Source: Bacteroides sp. GM023 (GTDB lineage: Bacteria; Bacteroidota; Bacteroidia; Bacteroidales; Bacteroidaceae). From it: DNA of 64,000 nt. The notes beneath the pieces were generated by a model. The model worked only from the letters and a program-made list of their open reading frames with translations, did not search any database and was not told where the DNA came from. The position numbers and the translations under genes were made by a program. Below, one piece after another: positions 43,618 to 51,617 of the stretch. Every line of letters starts with the position of its first letter. The stretch's first letter is position 1. The stretch spans positions 558,001 through 622,000 of the forward strand of contig NZ_JAAXGE010000005.1 in assembly GCF_014750685.1 (NCBI RefSeq). The letters are read 5' to 3'.

Positions 43618-44311
43618 CTCTAATCATTTGCTCACTAGCGTACATGTAAACTTCTACACGACGGTTCTGTTCACGACCGGCTGCTGTGTCATTGTTTGCA
43701 ACAGGGTCGCTTTCGCCCATTCCTTGTACACCTTTAATCTGATTGGTAGAAACACCACAGCTCAACAGGTAGCTGGATACACTCTGTGCACGTTCCTGTG
43801 ACAGATTTACGTTTTTCTGACGGCTTTGTTCGGCAGTACTGTTTTTCCAACCCTGGTTGTCGGTATATCCATAAATAGATACGTCCATGTCACGGTTTTG
43901 GTTAAGCACGTTGTTGGCAAATTTGCTCAAAGCAGACTTAGCAGCAGCACTCAAGGTTGCATTACCTGTTGTGAAAAGAATACCTGAATCGAATGTAACT
44001 TTCACGGCTTGCAATCCGTTGTTGTCTGTTATCTGTTCTACTTGTGCGCCTTCAATTTGTTTTGCTTCAGCTGCTGCCTTATCCATCTTCTTACCGATAA
44101 GCGCGCCGGTTCCCGCACCTACTGCCGTACCAATGGCAGCGCCGATTGCAGCACCTTTACCTTTACCGATAACACCACCCAGGATTGCACCTAGCGCAGC
44201 GCCTGAACCACCACCGATAGCAGCACCTTTACCAGTGTTGTTCATACTTCCACAGCTACCAAATATCATGGCAATGCTCATGAAGAGAACCATAAATTTC
44301 ATCTTGTTCAT
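43595..44311 (-). CDS. OmpA-family lipoprotein with glycine zipper
   Basis: 238 residues. The lipobox FGSC puts the lipid on Cys20; a glycine-zipper stretch (about 28-75, GAAIGGGSGAALGAILGGVIG) is followed by an OmpA-like peptidoglycan-binding domain (about 105-225; SIYGYTDNQGWKN, NLSQERAQSVSSYL, REQNRRVEVYM). It would tie the outer membrane to peptidoglycan, like E. coli YiaD. Co-transcribed with mtgA, another wall gene. Confidence 0.9.
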   Translation of the reverse strand: MNKMKFMVLFMSIAMIFGSCGSMNNTGKGAAIGGGSGAALGAILGGVIGKGKGAAIGAAIGTAVGAGTGALIGKKMDKAAAEAKQIEGAQVEQITDNNGLQAVKVTFDSGILFTTGNATLSAAAKSALSKFANNVLNQNRDMDVSIYGYTDNQGWKNSTAEQSRQKNVNLSQERAQSVSSYLLSCGVSTNQIKGVQGMGESDPVANNDTAAGREQNRRVEVYMYASEQMIRDAQAASH

Positions 44312-44350
44312 AATGTTGATGTTTTTTTAATTGTTTATAAAATATAGTTT

Positions 44351-44391
44351 AATACGAATCATATCGTATTATGAATAACACCGCAAAGATA
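44351..44391 (-). promoter_or_regulatory. Promoter region of the OmpA-lipoprotein/mtgA operon
   Basis: The -7 box TATCTTTG on the minus strand is at 44384-44391. Just downstream AATACGA-N6-TCGTATT (44351-44370) is a perfect inverted repeat in the likely leader and could be an operator or a 5' RNA hairpin. Confidence 0.45.
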
Positions 44392-44473
44392 CATATTATT
44401 TGGCATAGGGTTGCTTTTTAAGTTAAAATAACTCGGACGATTCTTTTCGTGTGTTAATAAAAAGAATTAGGAG

Positions 44474-45826
44474 CTATTCTTTAACCACAGTTGGGATGCC
44501 CAAACACTTTTTCTTGATGATGACAAACCAGCTTAAAAGAATCAATCCCTTGGCAACCGTAGTGACGCAGACAGCCCACCAAATGCCTTCTACTCCCATA
44601 CCCATCCGTACAAACAGGATGGCAAGCGGGATACGCATATAGTTGCAGACGATACTGATAACAGCAGGCGGTATCGTACGTCCGATGCCATAGAATACTC
44701 CCTGCATGGTGATTTCGAGCATCATAAAGAGTTGCGAATATCCGTCGATGCGCAGGAATACACCTCCGGCTTCGTAAGCCGCTTGTTCAGGGACAAAAAT
44801 GGAAAAGACCTCATTCCCGAAGAAAACGAAAAGAAAGGTGCAGAATGTTCCGAAAATTCCTGTCATCCATAAGGTTGTGTGCCAGGCTTTAAGTACCCGC
44901 TCGATTCGTCCGGCCGCATAGTTTTGGGCAATAAAGGCACTTAGTGCGGTGGAGAACCCTTGTGAAGTATTCCAGGTGATGGCTTCTATTTGTCCGCCGG
45001 TGGTGAAAGTCATCAGGCCGATATGTCCGCCCTGTTCTGAAGCCGTGCGACAAAGGAACATATTAACGAAAGCAAATAGAGTGTTCAAAGTAGCTACGGG
45101 GAGTCCCAGTTTTAAGATTCTCCGTGTGTATTTTTTCTTCAGACGAGTGAAGAAAGGGAATCCGCCGAGCAATGCATCTCTGTGGCGCAACTGATAGACG
45201 AAGATAAGGAATACACTCGCTTCTGCAATCCAGGTAGCATAAGCTGCGCCGTTTGTCCCCAGTCCGAATCCGAATATAAACAGAGGGTCGAGGATGATGT
45301 TCAGTATCAATCCCGTGCCGCTTATAAAGAAGGGAACTTTACTGCGTCCTGCCGCATTATAAATCCCTGTGAAGGCGGCGGAGAGGAATACGAACGGCAA
45401 TCCGGTCGAAACAATCCGCAGGTATTGAACGGCATTGGCAGTAATATGTTCTTCAAGCTCATAGATACGTATGATAGGCTCTGCGAAAACGAAAAGCAAT
45501 GTCCCCCAACACAAGGAAATAACCAATGCAATTGTAATATTGTGAGATGCGAAGTTCCGTGCGTCTTCCTGACTCTGTGCGCCGATGGACTGTCCGACAC
45601 TGACTTCGGAACCTACCTTATTTAATAGGGAAATGGAACCGGACATCCATGTCAAAATTCCGACAGAGCCGATGGCGGCTACGGCTTCACTTCCCAGTCG
45701 TCCCACCCAAGCCATATCCGTAAGACTATATGCCATCTGAATGAATGAGGTTGCCATGATAGGCATTGCCAGATTGAACAGTTGACGGTTGATAGGGCCT
45801 TGCGTAAGATTCTTTATTCCTTGCAT
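44474..45826 (-). CDS. MATE-family multidrug efflux transporter
   Basis: 450 residues from the ATG at 45826 (MQGIKNLTQGPINRQLFN). The upstream ATG at 45856 lies inside the -7 box TATCTTTG (45854-45861) and is rejected. Twelve membrane helices in two similar halves; the N-terminal MATSFIQMAYSLTDMAWVGRLG is the family signature. It exports cationic drugs or metabolites with sodium or proton influx. Stand-alone gene. Confidence 0.92.
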   Translation of the reverse strand: MQGIKNLTQGPINRQLFNLAMPIMATSFIQMAYSLTDMAWVGRLGSEAVAAIGSVGILTWMSGSISLLNKVGSEVSVGQSIGAQSQEDARNFASHNITIALVISLCWGTLLFVFAEPIIRIYELEEHITANAVQYLRIVSTGLPFVFLSAAFTGIYNAAGRSKVPFFISGTGLILNIILDPLFIFGFGLGTNGAAYATWIAEASVFLIFVYQLRHRDALLGGFPFFTRLKKKYTRRILKLGLPVATLNTLFAFVNMFLCRTASEQGGHIGLMTFTTGGQIEAITWNTSQGFSTALSAFIAQNYAAGRIERVLKAWHTTLWMTGIFGTFCTFLFVFFGNEVFSIFVPEQAAYEAGGVFLRIDGYSQLFMMLEITMQGVFYGIGRTIPPAVISIVCNYMRIPLAILFVRMGMGVEGIWWAVCVTTVAKGLILLSWFVIIKKKCLGIPTVVKE

Positions 45827-45918
45827 ATAATTTTTTATAATCAAAATGGGGTGCAAAGATACACAAAATTACTATCTTCGCACATCTAATTATTCATTAA
45901 TCAAAGTACATAGATACT

Positions 45919-47304
45919 ATGAAACAGAAATTTTCTACTATTTTCTTCCTGCTGCTTCTTTTATTGGCAGGTTCCCGGGTGGTAGCCCAAAATGCTCCGA
46001 AACCATTTGATATTGAACAACCTTCGCTTCGTGTATTCCTTCCTGCACCGGAACTGGCAACGGGACGTGCTGTTGTAGCTTGCCCGGGTGGCGGATATTC
46101 TCACTTGGCTGTCAACCACGAAGGTTATGACTGGGCACCGTATTTCAATAAACAAGGCATTGCGCTGATTGTCCTTAAATACCGTTTGCCGAAAGGTGAC
46201 CGCACACTTCCTATCTCGGATGCCGAAGCTGCCATGAGGATAGTTCGTGACAGTGCGGATGTATGGAACCTGAATCCGAATGATATTGGTATCATGGGGT
46301 CTTCCGCCGGTGGTCACTTGGCATCGACCATTGCTACCCATGCTAAACCCGAACTTCGTCCGAACTTCCAGATTCTTTTCTATCCGGTGATTACGATGGA
46401 TAAATCTTATACTCATATGGGTTCTCACGATAATCTTTTGGGTAAGGATGCGTCCGCCGAACTGGAGGCTGAATATTCCAATGAAAAGCAAGTGACGAAG
46501 GATACGCCCCGTGCCTTTATCGTTTATAGTGACGACGACAAGGCTGTTCCACCCGCCAACGGAGTGAACTATTACCTTGCTCTGAACAAGCACAAAGTTC
46601 CTTCCGTTCTTCATATCTATCCTTCCGGCGGACATGGCTGGGGAATCCGTGAAGGTTTCCTTTATAAGAATGAGATGTTGAACGAACTGACTTCGTGGTT
46701 AAGTAGTTTTAAAGTCCCTCATAAAGATGCTATCCGTGTTGCCTGCATCGGTAATAGCATTACCTACGGAGCTCGCATCAAGGACCGTAACCGCGACAGT
46801 TATCCTGCCGTATTGAGTCGTATGATGGGCGATGCTTATTGGGTAAAGAATTTCGGAGTGAGTGCCCGTACCTTATTAAATAAGGGCGACCATCCTTATA
46901 TGAGCGAAAAAGCCTATCAGGAGGCACTGGCTTTCAATCCCAATATCGTAGTCATCAAACTTGGCACGAACGACAGTAAATCATTCAACTGGAAGTATAA
47001 AGCAGACTTCACAAAAGACTTGCAAACAATGGTAGATGCTTTCAAAGCCCTGCCGGCCCAACCTAAAATTTATCTCTGCTATCCTTCCAAAGCCTATCAA
47101 ACGGGTGATAATATCAACGATGATATTATTTCCAAAGAAATCATTCCAATGATTAAAAAGGTTGCCAAGAAAAACAACCTGTCGATTATCGACCTTCACA
47201 CGGCAATGGACGGCATTCCCCAACTCTTCCCGGACAAGATTCATCCAAACGAAGAAGGGGCAAAAGTAATGGCAAAAGCTGTTTACGATGCTTTGAAGAA
47301 ATAA
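45919..47304 (+). CDS. Secreted two-domain esterase: alpha/beta hydrolase plus SGNH/GDSL domain
   Basis: 461 residues with a signal peptide ending in VVAQ. Domain one (about 30-265) is an alpha/beta hydrolase: oxyanion CPGGGY (55-60), nucleophile Ser129 in GSSAGG, and a late GGHGWG histidine, as in acetyl xylan esterase-like enzymes. Domain two (about 272-461) is SGNH: Ser near 280 in IGNSITYG, GTNDS near 350, and DKIHPNEEG with the Asp-His pair near the end. Two esterase active sites in one chain suggest removal of acyl groups from a plant or host glycan. No glycan-utilisation genes are adjacent. Confidence 0.88.
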   Translation: MKQKFSTIFFLLLLLLAGSRVVAQNAPKPFDIEQPSLRVFLPAPELATGRAVVACPGGGYSHLAVNHEGYDWAPYFNKQGIALIVLKYRLPKGDRTLPISDAEAAMRIVRDSADVWNLNPNDIGIMGSSAGGHLASTIATHAKPELRPNFQILFYPVITMDKSYTHMGSHDNLLGKDASAELEAEYSNEKQVTKDTPRAFIVYSDDDKAVPPANGVNYYLALNKHKVPSVLHIYPSGGHGWGIREGFLYKNEMLNELTSWLSSFKVPHKDAIRVACIGNSITYGARIKDRNRDSYPAVLSRMMGDAYWVKNFGVSARTLLNKGDHPYMSEKAYQEALAFNPNIVVIKLGTNDSKSFNWKYKADFTKDLQTMVDAFKALPAQPKIYLCYPSKAYQTGDNINDDIISKEIIPMIKKVAKKNNLSIIDLHTAMDGIPQLFPDKIHPNEEGAKVMAKAVYDALKK

Positions 47305-47330
47305 AAAACGAGCCATAAAACCATTATATA

Positions 47331-47378
47331 CCCGGCTGGAAAGTTCTCTTTCTGAGAAAGTTTCAGCCGGGTTCTTTT
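47331..47378 (+). terminator. Terminator of the esterase gene
   Basis: CCCGGCTG (47331-47338) pairs with CAGCCGGG (47364-47371), with further inner pairing, then TTCTTTTTT. Confidence 0.88.
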
Positions 47379-47498
47379 TTAGTTTAATGTCGAATAATCT
47401 TCTTATAATATGCTAAAAAAGTAACTTTTGGAAAGATAAACTTGACTATAATCCTTAATTTTGTGCACTTAACTATGTTAAAATGATTGGTGGACGTT

Positions 47499-49367
47499 AT
47501 GAATAAACAGAAAGATTCTATATTTTTCTCAAAGTTGATGGGTCACGCTAATATGGGATGGTGGAAGGCTAGCTTAACAACTATGAGTTATGAGTGTTCT
47601 GAATACATATCAGAACTTTTAGGTTTGGATGAAACTGGAATTATTAGTTTTGAGGACTTCAATAAACGCATACTGAAAGAAGAGCAACGCCCTACAACAG
47701 TGCATTCTTTTGGTGTACTCCAAATGCCGGAAGTTGTATATCTGCTCGATACAGTAAAAGGTGCTATTTGGATACGAAGCAAAGTCTGCTTCCAGGAGAC
47801 AGACGAAGATGGAAATACTTCCGTTTATGGTATAGCCGAAGTCCAGGATGGCCCGGATATGGCATCGGCTTATCAGGCCTTGCAATATAGTGAACGTCTC
47901 CTGCATAATGTTTTCAAGTACCTGCCTGTCGGTATCGAACTATACAATAAAGATGGAATATTGATAGACTTGAATGACAAGGAACTGGAAATGTTTCATG
48001 TAGATAAGAAAGAAGACCTTCTCGGGATCAATCTCTTTGATAACCCGATCTTTCCGGAAGAAATGAAGAAACGGCTGCGGAATAGGGAGGACGTCGATTT
48101 TACTTTCCGCTATGATTTCTCGAATGTGGGAGAGTATTATCGGAATTCTAAAAAGGAAGGAACAATTGACTTAGTGACAAAAGTTACAGCCTTATACGAT
48201 GACGACCATAATCCGATAAATTATCTGCTGATTAATGCCGATAAGACGGAAACAACCGTTGCCTATAATAAAATCCAGGAATTTGAGGAATTCTTCGAAC
48301 TTGTTGGTGATTACGCCAAAGTGGGTTATGCTCATTATAATATTTTGAGCGGGCAGGGGTATGCCCAAAAGAGTTGGTATAGGAATATAGGAGAGATGGA
48401 CGGCACGCCATTGTCCGACATCTTCGGTATCTACCGCTATTTGCATCCCGACGACCGTGACTTGATGGCTCAATTCCTGAGCGATGTGCAAAAAGGAACA
48501 ACTGTTAAATTTAACCGTGACATCCGAATACTTAGAGCTAATGGAGAATGTACATGGACACACGTCAACCTGTTGGTCAAGAAGTATGCTCCACAAGATA
48601 ATATTATTGAATTGATTAGCATCAACTATGACATTACCGAACTGAAGGAAACAGAAGAAATGCTTGTCAAAGCTCGTGATAAAGCCGAAGCGTCCGACCG
48701 TTTGAAGTCTGCCTTCCTGGCTAATATGAGTCATGAGATTCGCACTCCTTTGAATGCTATCGTCGGCTTTTCCAGTTTGTTGGCAAGCACGGAAGATATG
48801 GCGGAAAAAGAACTTTATAGCTCATTAATCAGTCATAATAATGAATTATTGCTCAACTTGATAAACGATGTCCTCGACCTTTCTAAAATAGAATCCGGAT
48901 ATCTGGAGTTGCATCCTGATTGGTTTAACCTGACAACTCTGCTTAATGAGAGCATTGCAGAATATACCTGTCAAGTTCCTTCCGGCGTCGAACTTCGAAC
49001 CAACTACCCCGAACAGGATTTCTTAGTGGACTTAGACAGGCTGCGAATCAAGCAGATATTGAATAACTTCCTCTCGAATGCACTGAAGAATACTACTCAC
49101 GGACATATAGAAGTTTTCTATGAAGTAGAACCGCAATTCGTACGTATTGGTGTCAGCGACACCGGTTGCGGAATCCCTCAAAATATGAAAGAAAAGATAT
49201 TCGAACGATTCGAGAAGCTAGATTCATTTATCCAAGGCGCAGGACTCGGCCTGTCTATCTGCAAATGCATCGTTGATAAAATGAACGGTCGGATATTGAT
49301 AGATTCCCAACTGGGAATAGGGACTACTTTTGTAATCGAACTGCCTTGTCGTTCCGCTTCAGTCTGA
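47499..49367 (+). CDS. PAS-domain sensor histidine kinase
   Basis: Start taken at the ATG at 47499 (622 aa); a TTG four codons upstream is less likely. There is no membrane segment, so it is cytosolic. At least three PAS-like domains (about 10-130, 130-250 with YNKDGILIDLNDKELEMF, and 255-385) precede a HisKA domain with the H-box MSHEIRTPLNAIVGFSSLL around residue 410, and a HATPase with NFLSNALKNT, DTGCGIP and GAGLGLSICK. It has no receiver domain and no regulator next door, so it is an orphan kinase. Its kinase core is closely similar to the hybrid kinase at the right edge. Confidence 0.9.
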   Translation: MNKQKDSIFFSKLMGHANMGWWKASLTTMSYECSEYISELLGLDETGIISFEDFNKRILKEEQRPTTVHSFGVLQMPEVVYLLDTVKGAIWIRSKVCFQETDEDGNTSVYGIAEVQDGPDMASAYQALQYSERLLHNVFKYLPVGIELYNKDGILIDLNDKELEMFHVDKKEDLLGINLFDNPIFPEEMKKRLRNREDVDFTFRYDFSNVGEYYRNSKKEGTIDLVTKVTALYDDDHNPINYLLINADKTETTVAYNKIQEFEEFFELVGDYAKVGYAHYNILSGQGYAQKSWYRNIGEMDGTPLSDIFGIYRYLHPDDRDLMAQFLSDVQKGTTVKFNRDIRILRANGECTWTHVNLLVKKYAPQDNIIELISINYDITELKETEEMLVKARDKAEASDRLKSAFLANMSHEIRTPLNAIVGFSSLLASTEDMAEKELYSSLISHNNELLLNLINDVLDLSKIESGYLELHPDWFNLTTLLNESIAEYTCQVPSGVELRTNYPEQDFLVDLDRLRIKQILNNFLSNALKNTTHGHIEVFYEVEPQFVRIGVSDTGCGIPQNMKEKIFERFEKLDSFIQGAGLGLSICKCIVDKMNGRILIDSQLGIGTTFVIELPCRSASV

Positions 49368-49469
49368 TATACTGGCACTGGAAATATTATTTTGGAAAAA
49401 GGAGGATATGAAGAAAATCCGTCTTGGAATATTAAAGTAAATGATAAGAGAAATAATATCAATATGAAT

Positions 49470-49504
49470 AAAGAAAAGCTCTTGAAATTCAGGAGCTTTT
49501 CTTT
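49470..49504. terminator. Bidirectional terminator between the kinase and tRNA-Lys
   Basis: AAAGAAAAGCTC (49470-49481) pairs with GAGCTTTTCTTT (49493-49504); A and T runs flank both sides, so it can serve both the plus-strand kinase and the minus-strand tRNA. Confidence 0.85.
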
Positions 49505-49511
49505 ATTTTCG

Positions 49512-49584
49512 TGATCCAGCTGGGGCTCGAACCCAGGACCCCAACATTAAAAGTGTTGTGCTCTACCTGCTGAGCTACTGAATC
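49512..49584 (-). tRNA. tRNA-Lys (anticodon TTT)
   Basis: A 73-nt cloverleaf on the minus strand. The acceptor pairs GATTCAG with CTGGATC, the D arm is GCTCAGCAGGTAGAGC, the anticodon loop CTTTTAA gives TTT, and the T arm is CTGGGTTCGAGCCCCAG. No CCA is encoded. It has its own consensus promoter and terminator. Confidence 0.95.
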
Positions 49585-49616
49585 AATCCTTATATGCTTT
49601 CTTTCGAATGCGGGTG

Positions 49617-49647
49617 CAAAGGTAGAACATTTTTTTATAACTCCAAA
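49617..49647 (-). promoter_or_regulatory. Promoter of tRNA-Lys
   Basis: On the minus strand: TTTG (49644-49647), 19-bp spacer, TACCTTTG (49617-49624), a full consensus match. A plus-strand -7 box TATCTTTG for ettA lies at 49667-49674, so the two promoters are back to back. Confidence 0.8.
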
Positions 49648-49704
49648 GGATTTCAAACATTTTTCTTATCTTTGTGCCATTATCAACAATATATAATCTT
49701 ACAT

Positions 49705-51393
49705 ATGGCTGACGATAAAAAAATAATCTTCTCGATGGTGGGGGTAAGCAAAGCTTTTACACCCAATAAAAATGTGCTGAAAGACATTTACTTGTCATTC
49801 TTTTATGGAGCGAAAATCGGAATTATCGGTTTGAACGGTTCCGGTAAATCAACTTTATTGAAGATTATCGCAGGTTTGGAGAAATCCTACCAGGGAGAAG
49901 TAGTATTCTCACCCGGATATTCTGTAGGTTACCTAGCACAGGAACCTCATTTAGACAACACAAAAACAGTAAAAGAGGTAGTAATGGAAGGTGTGCAACC
50001 CATTGTTGACGCACTTACAGAATACGAAGAAATCAATCAGAAATTCGGTCTGCCCGAGTACTATGAGGATCAGGATAAAATGGATGCTCTCTTTACTCGT
50101 CAAGGTGAATTACAGGATATTATTGACGCAACAGACGCATGGAATCTCGACAGCAAACTGGAACGCGCAATGGACGCCCTCCGCTGTCCGCCCGAAGACC
50201 AACCGGTAGTCAATCTTTCCGGTGGTGAACGTCGCCGTGTAGCCCTCTGCCGTCTACTATTGCAGAAACCTGACGTCCTGTTGCTGGACGAACCTACCAA
50301 CCACCTGGACGCAGAATCTATCGACTGGCTGGAACAGCACTTGCAGCAATATGAGGGTACAGTTATCGCTGTAACTCATGACCGTTATTTCCTAGATCAC
50401 GTTGCCGGATGGATTCTTGAACTCGATCGTGGCGAAGGTATCCCCTGGAAAGGTAACTACTCTTCCTGGTTGGAACAGAAAACCAAACGTATGGAAATGG
50501 AAGAGAAAACAGTCAGCAAACGTCGTAAAACGTTGGAACGCGAGTTGGAGTGGGTGCGTATGGCTCCGAAAGCCCGTCAGGCAAAGGGTAAAGCCCGTCT
50601 TAACTCTTACGACAAATTGCTGAATGAAGACGTAAAAGAAAAAGAAGAAAAACTCGAAATCTTTATTCCGAACGGCCCTCGCCTGGGTAATAAAGTAATT
50701 GAAGCCAAACACGTAGCAAAAGCCTATGGTGACAAACTTCTCTTTGACGACTTGAACTTTATGCTTCCTCCGAATGGCATTGTCGGCATAATCGGCCCCA
50801 ACGGTGCGGGAAAAACTACCTTATTCCGTCTGATTATGGGTATGGATACAGTAGACAAAGGTGAGTTTGAAGTGGGAGAGACTGTAAAAGTGGCCTATGT
50901 AGATCAGCAACACCGCGACATCGATCCGAACAAGAGTGTTTATCAAGTTATCTCCGGCGGTAACGAGCTAATCCGTATGGGTGGCCGTGACGTGAACGCC
51001 CGTGCATACCTTTCCCGTTTCAACTTCTCCGGTGGCGACCAGGAAAAACTCTGCGGTGTCCTCTCCGGTGGTGAAAGAAACCGTCTGCACTTGGCGATGG
51101 CACTGAAAGAAGAAGGTAACGTACTATTGCTCGACGAACCTACCAATGACATTGATGTAAATACATTGCGTGCTTTGGAAGAAGGTTTGGAAGATTTCGC
51201 AGGTTGCGCAGTAGTTATTTCCCATGACCGCTGGTTCCTTGACCGTATCTGTACACACATCCTTGCTTTCGAAGGAGACTCCAATGTATTCTACTTTGAA
51301 GGCTCTTATTCGGAATACGAAGAAAATAAAATGAAGCGTTTAGGAAATGAAGAACCGAAACGCGTTCGTTATAGAAAGCTAATGACTGACTAA
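49705..51393 (+). CDS. ettA: ABC-F translational throttle protein EttA
   Basis: 562 residues from the ATG at 49705 (MADDKKIIFSMVGVSK); E. coli EttA has 555. The frame is open further upstream but that part overlaps the tRNA promoter and the ettA -7 box. Two ABC domains: Walker A GLNGSGKST (43-51) and GPNGAGKTT (near 364-372), signatures LSGGERRR and LSGGERNR, Walker B LLLDEPTNHLD and LLLDEPTNDID. The linker and the arm between are as in EttA. It binds the ribosome E site and tunes translation to ATP level. Confidence 0.95.
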   Translation: MADDKKIIFSMVGVSKAFTPNKNVLKDIYLSFFYGAKIGIIGLNGSGKSTLLKIIAGLEKSYQGEVVFSPGYSVGYLAQEPHLDNTKTVKEVVMEGVQPIVDALTEYEEINQKFGLPEYYEDQDKMDALFTRQGELQDIIDATDAWNLDSKLERAMDALRCPPEDQPVVNLSGGERRRVALCRLLLQKPDVLLLDEPTNHLDAESIDWLEQHLQQYEGTVIAVTHDRYFLDHVAGWILELDRGEGIPWKGNYSSWLEQKTKRMEMEEKTVSKRRKTLERELEWVRMAPKARQAKGKARLNSYDKLLNEDVKEKEEKLEIFIPNGPRLGNKVIEAKHVAKAYGDKLLFDDLNFMLPPNGIVGIIGPNGAGKTTLFRLIMGMDTVDKGEFEVGETVKVAYVDQQHRDIDPNKSVYQVISGGNELIRMGGRDVNARAYLSRFNFSGGDQEKLCGVLSGGERNRLHLAMALKEEGNVLLLDEPTNDIDVNTLRALEEGLEDFAGCAVVISHDRWFLDRICTHILAFEGDSNVFYFEGSYSEYEENKMKRLGNEEPKRVRYRKLMTD

Positions 51394-51439
51394 GTTAGCT
51401 TTTATATTGAAAGAAAAAACATTCAATTTGTGATAGAAA

Positions 51440-51475
51440 GAAAGCTCCGCAGTCAATTGCGGGGCTTTCTTGTTT
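51440..51475 (+). terminator. Terminator of ettA
   Basis: GAAAGCTCCGCA (51440-51451) pairs with TGCGGGGCTTTC (51458-51469), one G-T wobble, followed by TTGTTTT. Confidence 0.88.
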
Positions 51476-51617
51476 TAACAAACTTCAACAATGCTTTAGC
51501 TCCTTAAAAAAATGTAGTGTAATTGTAATGATTATCTTATTTAATAATATTATATTTGCAACTTAGGAACACATTTTAAAGGTTGATTAACACTATCTAT
51601 TAACTAAAAGAAGAATT

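Noticed and set aside
49594..49704. N-terminal extension of EttA
   Set aside because: The in-frame upstream part covers the tRNA-Lys and ettA promoter boxes and does not resemble the family; the ATG at 49705 gives the normal length.
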